A stretch of 64,000 bases of DNA from Morchella semilibera (taxonomy: Eukaryota; Ascomycota; Pezizomycetes; Pezizales; Morchellaceae). Below the pieces are notes generated by a model, which saw only the letters and a program-made list of their open reading frames with translations, had not been told where the DNA came from and searched no databases. Positions 13,408 to 26,886 of the stretch are shown one piece after another. The position numbers and the translations under genes were made by a program. Within the stretch, counting starts at the first letter, position 1. Each line of letters starts with the position of its first letter. Location: NCBI GenBank assembly GCA_009192285.1, contig WBVU01000004.1, positions 2,316,001 to 2,380,000 of the forward strand, written 5' to 3'.

Positions 13408-16400
13408 TATGGGCGACCTAAGTTGCTAATTAGTGGGATAGATATATAGCTAGTATGGTAGATCGTAGAGGTCAAACTAAGTTCTAGTAGAGCCCTAAGA
13501 GGTCTTTATAGAGGAGTCCTGGAAAAGGGACAAAGGTGAAGTTATAACCAAATCGCTATTTAGCTCCCCAAGTGCGAACTAGCAGAACCATAAGATATCC
13601 AAACCCCAACTGGATAGAAAGAAAAAAAAAGCGAAACAACCCAGTTTCTCCACTGAAGCCCGATCACCGAGCGCCCGCTAGCTACCGTCATCGAGCTAAT
13701 TACATATATGTAGCTGCTCATGGTGGAGGTGGTCGGTGCACGCGCACGCACGGCAATTTCCACAACAGCTAAACATAAGGGAATACATCCCTTTCCCCTC
13801 TGGTGACCTGTGGAATACATTGATATTCAGGGTTGCCTCGCATCATGTAAGTATATGTTTGTACATATATAGAGTACAATAACTTACTAATACACAGCTT
13901 CCTCAGGTGACACTGGAACGCCCGGGAGCCTGGTTACGGGAACTATATAACTTACAAGGTTTGGTTGATCAGTTGTTATCGCATGATGAGCCCTTGCTTC
14001 TGCCCATTTTGCCTTATCCTAATTTATTCTTATTTTGGTCATAGACCGGCTAGCTTCCGAGAGGATATAATAATAACCTAGGTTATTTTTTTTCTTTGAG
14101 GGGGGAAACTGTATTCTGACGCGTGATTGCTGCAGTTAAGAGAGAGAAAAGGGTATGTAGGACCTGTGAGGTCATGTTGGCACTGGCCATAAGATGCTCC
14201 GTGCGATCATCACAAACAGGGCTACAAAGGAGAACGAATTATTTGGTATTAGTAGCTGCAGTTGTAGTTTACTATTGGCCTGTTAGTAGTAAGTAAGGCA
14301 TCAGTTTATATCCTGTTTTCCTTTATAACCACCTACTATTTCGCTCCCGATCTAAAGTATTCTGACAAAAAAAAAAGTAGCCAACCCTAAAAGACCGTTA
14401 TCTCTCCGATTCAGGCGATGGTTCCAAATAAATCAAGATCTGTGTGAGAAACGGGATATGCGTCCTTGACAATAAATCCTATCGTAATATCCTATCATGA
14501 TGTTGTTGGCTGGCCGATCACTTTTTTCTTTCTGGTTGCCAAGAGTGTTTGAAAGGGGAGGATGGAAAGAGTAGGGGGCCACCTGACACGAGGGATCTTT
14601 GTACGAATCACGGAGTGGGATAGGGCATAGCTGGGGAACTATACCCCGCAATGGAGCTGCAGTGTGGCTGCCAGTTCTGGGTGCTTAATTACCAGAATGT
14701 AGATCTTCATAGATTAGTCGCACTTACAAAAGGGAGTATTAGCGGTGGTTGTGCATTGACCGGAGTGTTGAATATCGATATACCTATAGGTACTTGTGGT
14801 AGCTAGACTATCAGATAGCCTCACTGAGTGGAGTAGAGCTAGAGACCATGTGCTGCTGTGTAGCTACAAAAATGTATAATGTCAGATATAGTCCCATATT
14901 CCATAACACGATACCGTCCCATCTCTCGTTAAGCCAGTCAATCACAGTCGCCTGCCGTTGACGAATCACGTTCCGATTAATATGTCTACGACATTCCATC
15001 CACAGGATAACAGCAGAATCTAGACTTACGGGAAAGGTACTTTCCTCCTCGATCTTCAACAGCAGGGTAGTCTTATAAATTAGTTGCAGCAAATGTAGGC
15101 AGCCGTAGCCGCGATAATCGCGAATTATTCAGGGTTGGATTTTCGGCCAGCATGACTAAGGAATAAGTTAACTGAATAGTGCCCCGCCAGCGCCAGCTCA
15201 AACGCGCGGATAGTGTATGAAATGCCCATCGATGACCAGATATCAGCTCCGACCAAAATATGCACCGGCCAGCTAAGTTGGTCAATCTCACTTACCTTAG
15301 TTGTGTATGCATCTCACGGCATGACGCAGAAGGGGATTAACAAGTTTTGGGCCAGTTTGGCGGTCTCGGGAGGATCCGAGCTTGTTTGGGGCTGTAGGGG
15401 TTTGGAGATCCCCTGTAAGATAGAGGAACAAGGACATCCGAGCTTTGCTGTATAGGGTTTAAGTTTTTTTTTTTTTTTTCTCTCTCTCTCTCTCTCTTTT
15501 TTTTTTTTACTTTTACTTTTTTTTTCCCTTCAGACGTTGAATATCAAACGGTACACTAGTACTAGTGCCCGCGTGCTTGTTCCATACTGAGTTTGACCAA
15601 GTACATACATACATGTACTTAAGATTAATCAAATCTCGAGCACATCAGGGGGGGAAGTTAAAAACATCCAAGCAGCAGCCGAAAGCTCGGGGACTTTGGT
15701 GAGCCGAACTCTAACTACAGCACCCTCCCAAAAGTTGTAATTCTTACTTACCTGTTAGATCACATGCCATACAATAAAAAGTAGCTAAAAGTTGATACTT
15801 ACCGTGCCCTTTTGTCTCGAATGATATCTCGGATTGTCTAACCCCACCCTTTACAATACCAGTAGGTACCCACCCCACCACCCCACCACCATGACATCCA
15901 TTTTTTTTTTTCATACCGGCTGTCATTCCGGTGGCCTAAGGCTTTTCCCGCATCCATGTCGAATATCCGGTGTACTAGTAAGTTTACCAAACCTACCCCC
16001 GACCATCATCTCTGGGACATTCATCCCACCAGTAAACTTGTAGAGTTCACAAAGAGGAGGGTGCCCCGAGAGAGACTGTCTCTTGCTGAGAACGAAGATG
16101 GGAGACCCTATGGTGGCACAGTAATTTTTGCAGTCAATGCGGACGGCTAGGGTAGATCTTATGTACCCTACCAATCGCTTCTTAAAAAAAAAAAAAGAGG
16201 CCCGACCAAGCGGTGGGAGTTGAGGTCGGGAAAGCTATCGGTGTATTGTGGGGTTGAAAAGAAAGCTAGTGTTTACCTAGAGCTGAGCGTTGCACGTTGA
16301 CTGTGCTGGATAGGAATATACCCCACCACTACATGTCACTAACGCATTGCGAAGTAACCTACTAGTAGCCATTACAAAAACTCGCAATTCCTAATTCACC

Positions 16401-17201
16401 AACCAACCAAAGCCTCTCTATACCATACAGCAGGGCCACGTACCATTACGGTTCGATCTCCCTCACAGACCTTCCCCTAATATTCAGGTGTTGACTGAGG
16501 GTGTAAGGCCCAGTGATAGCGATGGGTGTGTGATCGATGGTAAAGTGACAATCAATGGGGGGGCTTATGATTCACTCAGATCCGCTAGGCGTGCGTATAT
16601 AATTATTAGTCCCAGATTTACTCAGATAGGTATCCCGCGATCGAAGCCTGTAATTGTGTTTCTTCCTGGTATTCCAATAACAGCCTTGACAATCTAGGAC
16701 CTTAGAGTTTCTAATTTTATAATATATACATACATGTATCTATCAGTCGAGGTCCTGCATTTGTTCTTTCTTTTTCTCCCCTCCTTGCCTTCCGTTCTTC
16801 TTCTTTGCACCGTTAAATGTCAATTGACCAGAACATAGGCGTTAGGTTTTCCCAATATTTACTCATTTTATTTCTAGGTATAGAATGTTGCGTGCAGTCA
16901 TAGACTACATGTACTCAGGGTCTGCTATTGAGTATAATCAGCGCGCAAGCGATCCAACTACAACTTCATTCAATCCTTTTGAGGTAATTTCTTGAAGGAA
17001 ACTATTGATCATTAATAATGAACCAAGGGAGAAAGAGGCGCTATGGATAAGGCGGAATCAGAGAGACTAAAACCCCCGGGTTGTAAAATACTAGCGTTAC
17101 AAATCTCAAACCACGCAGATAGAATTCGATCCTACCCCATTCCACACCTAGGAACGGAGGACAGAGAAACAAGGAAGTAGCTAAAAGTACAATTGAAAGC
17201 A
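13408..17201. other. Intergenic stretch
   Basis: No recognisable gene. Holds poly-T/(TC)n tracts near 15464-15508 and several TACATGTA palindromes. Open frames at 14811-15291 on the minus strand have no recognisable domain. The last part is the 3' flank of HRD1. Confidence 0.45.
15464..15508. repeat. Poly-T / (TC)n microsatellite
   Basis: About 16 T, then about nine TC units, then about 12 T. A simple pyrimidine tract with no coding sense. Confidence 0.9.
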
Positions 17202-20200
17202 TCACTCATCATCAGCATCCTCCACCGTGGCCTTAGCAGGAGTCTTCCCCTTCCCCTCCGGAGTTACTGAAGTGTCACCCTCTTGACTATCATTTACCTC
17301 CACTTCTTCCTTTGCCTTTCCCTTTCCTTTACCCGTTTCGCTGGTAGATCCTTCAGAAACTCCTAATAGGCTCTCTACGGCTGCAACTCCCCGTTCCGAC
17401 CTCCACTCCTTCTCCGCCTGTACGACCTCCTGCTCCAGCGCATTCAACGCCTGCTCCTGCGCGCGAGAATCAAAAATGCTCCTTTGTCCAAACAGTGAGA
17501 GTTGATTCTCAGTATTGAATTGGGTAGGAAGTCTTGATAAATCGACTGAGCTGGTAGGAGGGGCTGCGGATTGAACCCGTCTCCCGCTCACTTGTTCGAG
17601 TTGCCCTGCTGCATTTCTCATAATTCTGCTTACATCATTGAGGACCTGTATACGTCTATTGGCGATCTCGCGAGTCTCCCGTTCTACCCTCTCAATGTCT
17701 TCCCGAGAACTTGTTTCGTCCAAAGGTGATATCTGAGTCCAGTCGGAGATACTCTCCATCATGCCCGAAACTCCGGGTGGTGAAGTTGTAGTAGGAGTCT
17801 CACCGGATTCATCATTGAGACTTCTCAGTAGAGCAGACAGTCTTGTAACTTCTTCCCTGAGTCCTGGATGATGCATCATTATAAAATCCCTAAAGCCGGT
17901 TTCGGGAAATCCCAACAAAACCTGAATCCTTTCTTCTCTAGGCAACATCTCAAACCATCTAGCAATATTCTTCGCAGAACGCATTATGTCTTCACGAGGT
18001 TCAAGACGGGTGGCATTTCTAGCACCTTCCGCAAGCTCCCGAGATATATCTCTATTGGGCCAGCCCTGTAGAATTTCTTCTCGCGTTTCATCTGGGATTC
18101 CAGCAAGAGTTTCGTGTACAGATGTACTATTTCCCGATTCTAGTTGCCATTGTAAAAGCCTACTAATAGTTGCAATGCTCCTTTGAACTGTTGGGCTCAG
18201 CCTTCCCATCTGTTCCTGAGAAAGTCGTTCACCTAGATTTCTACCAGTGACCAATCCGCTGGTGCTTTGGGTTGTCCAGCGTTGTTGTGAGCGGCTGGAT
18301 CCGCTTGGGGCGGTTGTTGCCCTGCTAAGAGCTGGTCTAAGAGGGCGAAATGCCTGTTCTCTTGGGGTCAATCTAGCGTGGTGATCCATCATATGCTCCC
18401 GATATATCTGCTGTCCCCTCCGACTCCTTAGCGATTCCGCACCTCTGAGTGACATTGTTCCACCTGGAGTTGCAGCTGGTAAAGCAGTGGTAGTAGACCC
18501 AGGGGCAGTCAAAGGAATAACATTCCATCCTGGTGGCAGGACCATTCCTTGGGGCAGCGCCGCCGCAGCGCTGGCACCGTTCAATACTGGCCCCCCGTGG
18601 TAAATTGACATGCCTGGTGTTCTGATTCCTGGAGGCAAAGTGGTTCCAAGATTATTTCCAGGATCTAAATGTGGGTTGGCGGCGGCTACGGTGGGGACTG
18701 TCCCAGGAGCAATTGGGGCTTGTTGGCCTTGTAAACCACCAGCCCCCGGAATGCGTGCAGCTTGCGCCTGTAATTCTCTCAATTGCCTTAACTGTTGCTG
18801 TGTTATCTCCAACATGGCTACCTCGCGGTCAAGAATCTGCCTTGTCCTAAGAATGTATTGCGCAAGATCTGTATATCCAACACCAACGTCTGCTGGGCCT
18901 TGATTTTGCACCTGTGCTTGAACTTGTGCCTGAAATTGTGCTTGTTGGTTATGTTGCTGGTTGTGTTGCTGGTTATGTTGCTGGTTTTGGTTTTGCTGAT
19001 TTTGCTGCAGTTGAGGTTGTTGCTGTTGGTTCATTCTATCCATTAGATTTTGGACAAAACCTGGCCCTCCAACTCCAACTCCAACTCCAATATCAAACCC
19101 TAGTGGCCCGAGCTGTGCGCCAAATGCCAGACCCTGTCTACCAGCAGCATTTGCTTGTGCTTGTGCAGCAGCGTTTTGCGCGCCTGCACCATTAAGAGGC
19201 TCGTCTAGTACAGGCCTACGACATGTAGGACATCTTTGCTGCCTTTCAAGCCAGCTTCTCAAACAGGCAAAGTGCAGTACATGGCCACATGGGAGCTTTT
19301 TCGGTCTTGATCTCTGGTCTTGAGTGCCGGCTGCTCGGCCACCTTCACCCGCGCCACCTTCAGTCCACGCTCTCATTTCTTCCCTACATATAATACAGAC
19401 CCCTTCACGCTCAACCTCTTCGGGGGTTGCATCCGGGTACCGGGAGTTCATGTGAGCAGTTGCCCGGCGATAGCGGATGAAGTCACGGATGCGGGTAATG
19501 AAAGAACGAAGAGTGAGGTAGACATCTCGGATGATATGGAGCGGGAGCCCATAATATCTGAGAACAATCGAGAAGAACGATAGATATGTGAGCAGCTTAA
19601 GAAGGTCTATTTAGATTTGTCAGCACTATTCTTAAATACCCTTAAACGGCGACCCCTACCTGTAACCAATTCCAGGTAAAAAACCCAGGTTCCCTTCTCT
19701 TCCCAACCACCGACATCCAATTCCTCCTCCTCCTCGTCCTCTTCTTCCAGTTCAGGAACATCTTCGACGAGGTCACCCGCTCTGCGTCTTCTTTCTACCT
19801 CCACAACTCGGTCTGCATGTCTTTGACGAGCGGCTTCCCTCTCTAAAACCCTTGCTGCACGTCTCCGCCCCGCCTCACGCTTCAGGATATATTTTTCGAC
19901 CAAACTTAAAACATATCTGCCGGTAATCCCGAGTGATGTTATCAGAAGAATTGCGAATTCGAAAGCGAACATGACCATCATATTCGGTCTCCCACGCTCA
20001 AGCACTGAAGAAACGGAGTGCCAAAGCATAGCCGAACAGGCTGAAAGAAGTAGAATCAAGGAAGAAGCCAGCCGAATATGGAAGAGTGTCGGATTGTCCG
20101 GAGGTGAGGTTTCCATAAATTCCACCCTGCTGCCCCCTATCCAGCAGAAGCACTTGATAAATAGCAATACACCAAACATGACGATAAAGCGAACATCGAA

Positions 20201-20625
20201 CTCATCACGGAATATGGTCATGGCCAAACATGTCTCCGTCACAGCATACCAAGCTTTTTCGTATAGATTCTCAATCTCGGGGGTCCGTAGGGGCCCATAG
20301 AAGATAAGTTGTAGAGCATGGCCGAAGAGTATCGAGAGAAGGAGCAGTAGGTTTGTGAGGACCTGAGTGACCGAAAAGGTCAGTGACTCCGACGAGTTAA
20401 ATCTGATGGGGGGGTAAGGAGGAAATGGACCATAAGACAAGCATTGGACTGAGCGAGGTGAACACAGGCTGAATAGAAGTTTGCGCGTTGGTTGAAAGCT
20501 GAGATAATGACGCCGGCGCCCAAAATGACGCTGGTCTAGTTATCAAAATGAACTACGGGTTAGCTGCTGTGGCGTAAAGCGGAGGGAAACAAGCTACTTA
20601 CAGCTCCGTACACGGCGAGCCGCAT
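17202..20625 (-). CDS. HRD1: ERAD-associated RING-H2 E3 ubiquitin ligase
   Basis: Core ligase of the Hrd1 complex, which retrotranslocates and ubiquitinates misfolded proteins at the ER membrane. Exons 20625-20602, 20535-20431, 20362-19660 and 19606-17202 give about 1078 residues. The start MRLAVYGA and the second exon ([18 protein letters not shown]) match Hrd1 N-termini. The ATG at 20440 lies inside the intron 20363-20430 and should not be used as start. The N-terminal region is multi-pass membrane; a stretch ending in [20 protein letters not shown] leads to RING-H2 at about 348-406 ([21 protein letters not shown]). The cytosolic tail is very long, with Gln/Asn-rich NQQH repeats at about 470-510 and an acidic C-terminus. 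It is much longer than yeast Hrd1 (551 residues). Divergent from AGC1 across a 2.1-kb spacer. Confidence 0.95.
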
Positions 20626-22774
20626 CTTGAATTAACTTGAACGAGTCCGGCGGGGGACTCTGACGTTGTAGTTGAAAGCCCTTCAAATGGAGATGATAGG
20701 AAGATATATCTGGAGACCAGAATTACAATTGACGCTTGGGACTTTACGCCGTTGCTCGGCTATGGGTAGAAAAAGAAAGGAAGAAAGAAGCTTTTGGATG
20801 TCCACTGAATTCGCGTTTCAACTTGAGCACGAGAGAACACGGTGTCGCTGACCTACATAGCCATTACATAATGTGGGATTTGCATGTGGCACGTGCGCAA
20901 AGCAAAATTGCCCATCCTAGGATACATGTAATCTTGAGCCAAACACAAAATATACCCTGAATTGTAATTTATTGAAAATAAACGCACCTAATCGCGGGAT
21001 TGATCAGCGACATTATAGGTTCCGTCCTATAATAACCCGAGTGATGGGCTATGAGGCCCGGGCCACCAGGGTTAATCCCGAGCCCTCGGCTGATGAATGA
21101 ATTCACCCGCCGATTTATAAATATAAGTATATGTATGTGTGCCTCATATAAGCAAGTCTGTGCATCTCACCCAAGAAATCTACTCACTACCACCGGTCTT
21201 TAACCTTTGTGGAATGACGGACCCTCTCCACCCCGTGAAGCCATAAGATAAGTTCAGCTCTTTCGTTCATCTGGCCAACTATATAAGGGCTTCCGCCCGA
21301 CTGGAACCTCTGGACCGTCAATCCTGACTCTATATTCATCAATGAAGTGGCCTCAGTCTGACCGCAGGTCTGTATGGAAGTATAAGTATCGTTTTTCAAC
21401 AAAAGCTAGTCGATCATTCAGGCTTTTTGGATCTGCTTCTTAGGTCTTGAAGAAGGAAGATATTATAGTATTTATTATAGAGAAGACGTCGTTTGTATGA
21501 TTATACCCCGGTAGTTTTGGTACAGAAGCTGACAAACTGATATAGAAGGCGATTCACATGTCGAATTAATTCATGTAGTCCCTACTGCCACTATTGATCC
21601 CAGCTAGGTTAGAAGCTATATAACCTCAGTGCTACTGCTAGCTCTCATTGGCCCTCCTAAAGCAGGCTTAATCTAATTGGTGCCCCGCCTAGCCCAACCT
21701 GCTCGAGGCGAGTTCTGTTCTGAACTTTGGGACTGCTTTCCGAACCTGGGGTCGGGCCTTCCAATTTTATCAATCTTATCAGATTGGATTTGTTGAAGCA
21801 ACTACTAACCATTGATAGTTAAGGTTTTCAAACTCAGATCAAGCAGCTTTTCAGGGGACGGCTAAATAGCAAACTACCAGCTCACAGGTGCTCTAGTTAT
21901 CGGGGGTTTCTAACCACTCCCCTAGGTCTATTACTGGTGAAGGTGAAGAAGTCATGTGGGTGAGTGGAGGGAAAATCTCGTCTGCGGTGACAACTAACTC
22001 GGATGGTTCCCGATCTTCCACGAGGCAGGGTTCAAGCGGCTCTTGGAGGGGGAGTGGGAGAAAAAAAAAACGAAAAAAAAAAATACATATCCCGCCAATA
22101 ACGGCACTCCAGTGGGCAACCTCATTATTGAACAAAAGGACAAATTGATATTAGATATTCCAAACAGCAGAGGACGTTTTCAAAACCATTTGCGCAAATT
22201 CTGTTTTCTGATGTCCTCGAATCGAGCAAGATTAGTGAGCTTATCCAACGTAGATCCAATCTCAGCCGCGAACTGTCCCCCTCTTAAGCTCATCTTTACA
22301 CCCATCCCACGCTATAGAATATTTTTCTTTTGGGCCAGAAACAAACGCAAGACTTCCCGTCCCCATTCCACTTTTAGCGTGGGATTTTAGAAGCTCCCCA
22401 TCCACTAATAAACGAAGCCCCCGGATTCTGTTTAACCACCCCCGGGATTTCACCCCCTCCGTCATTTCCCTCCCCGCTCTCTAGACTCCTACATACCTAC
22501 TCCCCCTCTTCCTTCTTTCATTCCTCAATCGCTCTCCATCTTAGGCTCCCCTTCGTTTGGCTTCAGTACCTGTATTTTGGGATTGTTAGTAGTGACACAG
22601 TCTCCTCTGCTGGTGTGACTTCGACACACACTACCCACAATTCTTTCCTTTTTTTTTTTGAACCCCTTACAAGAGCCATCGGCAATAACCGTCCCTTGCA
22701 GCTCTGCAGATAGTCCCACAACACCAACTAGTTCGACCCGAGAACCCTCAATTTTCAACTGCTTGTCTTCAGAA
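20626..22774. other. Divergent spacer between HRD1 and AGC1
   Basis: Contains both promoters. Open frames here are short and unrecognisable. A homopolymer-rich stretch lies near 22060-22085 and a T/C-rich leader precedes the AGC1 start. Confidence 0.5.
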
Positions 22775-25050
22775 ATGGCTACAGTTAAGGAAGCCATCAA
22801 AGAATCTCTTGTGGGTAGCGAGCATCCTGCTTTGCTTACCGACGAGGCCAAAAAAACTTTTGACAAGTATGCGTCTCATACGACTCCGTCCGGAGAGCGC
22901 TATATGACCAAGGAGGACTTTGTTTCTGCCATTGCACCCCCGGATCAGGATTATCATAAAATTAAGAGAGAGCAGTACTCGATCTTGTTTGAGGTGGCCG
23001 ACCGCCGTAAAGAAGGAATCATTAACATCAACGATTGGGCGAATTTCGAGAACCTTCTTGCGAAACCAGACGTCGAGTACGAAATTGCGTTTAGATTATT
23101 CGATGTCGAGGGTAAAGGCAGTGTGAGGTATGATGAATTCACTAAGCGTTATACAGCCAACAGAGACCCTGCCGGTATACCATTCGACTGGAATAGCATG
23201 TGGGCGTCTCTTTATCTCGGGGGGAAAAACAAGCGCCATGACATGACATATCCTCAATTCTCGCAGATGCTCCGTGGGCTTCAGGGGGAACGTGTTAGGC
23301 AAGCGTTCCATTATTTCGACAAGAAGGGTACCGGTTTTATCGAACCAGAGGAGTTCCAAAGAATTATCCTTGAAACCTCGGCTCATAAGCTTAGTGACCA
23401 TCTCCTTGAGAACCTGCACACACTTTGTAATATCTCAGTCGGTTCCAAGATCAACTATGCCAATGTTCGCGCGTTCCAGAACATTGTTCAAGGAATGGAT
23501 ATGGTCGATCTGATTGTGCGCAACGCTACCGCTAAATCTACTGACGGGAAGATCACCCGTACAGATTTCCTAAATGAAGCAGCAAGGATCACCAGATTCA
23601 CCTTCTTCACACCCATGGAAGCTGATATACTATTCCATTTCGCCGGGCTTGATACACCCTCCGGCCGTTTGGGACTAAAGGACTTTACTCGTGTTCTTGA
23701 CCCATCATGGCGGGGGCCAAAGCTCAGTGTCCCCGAGCTACTGCCTTCTGCCAAAGGAATTCTCCCTACAGTTGATTCAATTACCCACGGTCGAGGTTTT
23801 TTTGGACAAGCTCTGGATGCGGCCCAGAATTTTGCCCTTGGATCGCTTGCAGGAGCCTTTGGTGCAACCATTGTTTACCCTATTGATCTTGTTAAGACAC
23901 GTATGCAAAACCAACGGAGTAAGGTGGTGGGTGAACTCATGTACAAAAACTCTTTGGATTGCGCCAAGAAGGTTATCCGTAACGAGGGATTTTTGGGACT
24001 TTACAGTGGCCTGGGGCCACAATTGATTGTAAGTTTTATATCACCATATATTGCCCAGACCAATGATTACCAGGCCGATGATTAGGTACTAATAATAGAT
24101 CGTTTTGAGTTTAGGGTGTTGCACCAGAAAAAGCCATCAAACTTACGGTCAATGATTTAGTGAGGTCCAAGGCAAAGGACAAAAATGGCGAGATTACCCT
24201 TCCATGGGAGCTCATTGCCGGAGGTAGTGCAGGCGCTTGCCAGGTCGTTTTTACCAAGTAAGATCTGACTTCCTGCTACCAGGAGCTTAGACTAATTCCT
24301 TTCAAGTCCCCTTGAGATTGTAAAAATTCGTCTTCAAGTTCAAGGAGAAGTGGCTAAGAATGTCGAAGGAGTTCCCCGCCGCTCAGCCCTGTGGATTGTC
24401 AAGAACCTTGGTTTGGTTGGTCTTTATAAGGGAGCATCCGCATGTCTCCTGCGTGATGTCCCATTCTCGGCAATTTACTTCCCCACCTACAATCATTTAA
24501 AATCCGACTTTTTTGGCGAATCGCCTACTAAGAAGCTCGGAATTCTTCAATTGTTGGCTGCTGGTGCCATTGCTGGTATGCCTGCCGCATACTTCACCAC
24601 CCCATGCGATGTCATCAAAACACGTTTACAGGTTGAGGCTAGACAAGGACAGACCCATTACCGTGGTTTGGTCCACTGCGCTACAACTGTCTGGAAAGAG
24701 GAGGGGTTTAAAGCCTTCTTCAAGGGTGGCCCTGCAAGGATCCTGCGAAGTTCGCCTCAATTTGGTGCGACCTTGGCTGCCTATGAACTCCTGCAAAATA
24801 TTTTCCCGACAGCTGGGAAAGACAAAAAGGAGGCAGAGAGCCTTTCGGGTGGAATTATACCAGCTATCGGAGCGGCAGAACAGAAGGCACCCATGCCCTA
24901 CCTTAGAAGCCGGAATGCGTTGAAAATCATCATGGTAAGTCAATCTGACCTGACTATTGCGGGAATCGTGTGAGGCTTACTATGAATCAGGATCTTGATC
25001 AAAACTTCGGACGTCCAAAGGTCCCACAAGGGTTTGGCCAGAAAGCTTAA
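22775..25050 (+). CDS. AGC1: Calcium-binding mitochondrial aspartate/glutamate carrier
   Basis: Inner-membrane antiporter exchanging mitochondrial aspartate for cytosolic glutamate, part of the malate-aspartate shuttle. Exons 22775-24028, 24115-24257, 24307-24934 and 24991-25050 give 694 residues, the usual length. The N-terminal half has EF-hand-type segments ([26 protein letters not shown]) as in metazoan aralar. The C-terminal half is a mitochondrial carrier with three signature repeats: [20 protein letters not shown] and [10 protein letters not shown]. The start [11 protein letters not shown] is the first ATG in frame; upstream codons follow a poly-T leader. The last exon is only 20 codons (ends QGFGQKA). 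GACTAAT branch site before 24307. Cytosolic calcium regulation is expected from the EF hands, though the loops are not all canonical. Confidence 0.95.
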
Positions 25051-26383
25051 TTCCTTTACCCAGCTGGGGTCAAAAAAATTGAAAAATAAGAGAGAGATAA
25101 CTAATTCCCCTCTTTATATCCTTCCTTTATATATTTTCTTTTAGGAGCTAAGCAATTCCATACATCTTCTTAGATTTAGATCATGTATACGTCTTTAGAA
25201 ACAATTATATTTCTTTAGAGGTAGTTTTTTTTTTTACATGAGTATAGAGGCCCATACACAAGACCATCTCATTTTTCTTTGTGTATAGATTTTTTTCGCT
25301 GTTTTTTCGCTGCTTTTTTTTTTTTACGAGTTATAAGCGTGTGGAGTTTGAAGTTCAATATCTGTGGTTACATGTAGTTAGGGATTTTGAAAGGGTCTTT
25401 TGGGTTTTATAAGTTTCTGGATGTAGCCTCACTCTTCTTTTTTGAGGTTGAACTGGGTTTGCATAAACAGCACTATAGTACTAGAGAATATTAGACACCT
25501 GTACAAGGACCTAGCATTTAAAGATCTATCAACACCCCATGCATGTAGTTCACTCAAGCTTGATGCCAGAGCCTTGTATGTTTGAGCATGCGTACGTGTA
25601 TTTTGCAAATCTATCTGTTTAGTTTGTCTCTGAATAAACATAAAAATTGGCGAAGCCAGATAGGTGATAGGAAATCAATGATACAAATCGCACGACACCA
25701 TTAAGGAAGGTTAAAACCGGGCCAACGTATACATTTAGTCTACTGCCTGTGAGAGTCTGATGGGAAGAGTAAAAAAAAAAAATAATACCAGTGCAATGTA
25801 TATAGCTAGACCGAAAGCTACATGTAATCTTGTATACCTGTAATAAACGGGGGAAATGATCAAACCATCAAGTAAGTAAGAAGTGAAGAAAAGGGGTGGG
25901 GAAGAAAGGAAAATAGGTGGGCATGTATGCGTGCTTGCTTATAACAACTTAAGAGAACAGATCCGCAAAATATGTGGGGGAAAAAACAAAAAAACATGGG
26001 CGAGCGCCCTGTCCATCCAATCCATTTCCTTCGCTCAGTTCATTCCCCATCATGCATAACATATCATCCAAAACCCTGAAATAATAATTATCGGATATAA
26101 GAAATTAAAAAACAATAAGAAATTAACCCGTAAAAGATCGCCCCGACCCACCCAGCAGGTTACAGCCAGGCCCCACTACAGCTCTATCACGCTCCCAACC
26201 ATCGCCAGGATAGAAACAAGAGCCCCAGCAGGAGCCTTTTTCCTTTTTCCTTTTCTTCCTCTAGAGGTGGTATATGTTAAATTTTCTTTGGATACCAATC
26301 TAGACTAAGGCGCGGGTCAAGAAGACGGATGTGATACCGGCGGTAGGGCTCTTGTCTTCGACTCGCAATCAGGAAATCATAAC
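25051..26383. other. 3' flank of AGC1
   Basis: AT-rich with long T tracts near 25225 and 25315, plus TACATGTA at 25369 and 25819. No gene seen. Confidence 0.5.
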
Positions 26384-26464
26384 CTTCGTATGCTTCGTAT
26401 GCTTTGTATGCTTCGTATGCTTCGTATGCTTCGTATGCTTCGTATGCTTCGTATGCTTTGCAGG
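26384..26464. repeat. 9-bp minisatellite CTTCGTATG
   Basis: Eight tandem units from 26384 to 26455 (one has a C-to-T change), plus a degenerate ninth. Confidence 0.92.
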
Positions 26465-26489
26465 CTCCGTAAATTAAAATAAATAAATA

Positions 26490-26640
26490 AAAGAAATAAA
26501 GAAAATAAAGAAAATAAAGAAAATAAAGAAAATAAAGAAAATAAAGAAAATAAAGAAAATAAAGAAAATAAAGAAAATAAAGAAAATAAAGAAAATAAAG
26601 AAAATAAAGAAAATAAAGAAAATAAAAGAAAATAAAGGGA
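26490..26640. repeat. 9-bp minisatellite GAAAATAAA
   Basis: Around 15 units of GAAAATAAA, degenerate at both ends. Same 9-bp period as the neighbouring array, different sequence. The long open frame across it on the minus strand is low-complexity and not a gene. Confidence 0.9.
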
Positions 26641-26886
26641 ATGAAGGGAATGAAGGAGGTGAGGGGGAAGGGGAGGGGACCTCCGGATCAAAATAAAAAT
26701 AAGGGTATGATTTAGTTTAAACTAGACTGAAAATATAAACGAAGAGAGGAAGGGAGATTAGATAAGAAATTAACAGAACGAGTGATAAGTACGTGCTCGA
26801 TCCGCTGTGACGTTATTTGAGAAGAAAGGGCAAATAAACAATAATAGTAAATGGTGAGACAAAACAAAATTATAGAGGTAATAGAG

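Noticed and set aside
26377-26691. 104-codon open frame with Phe/Ser/Leu and Ile/Arg/Ser repeats
   Set aside because: Translation of two minisatellites, not a gene.
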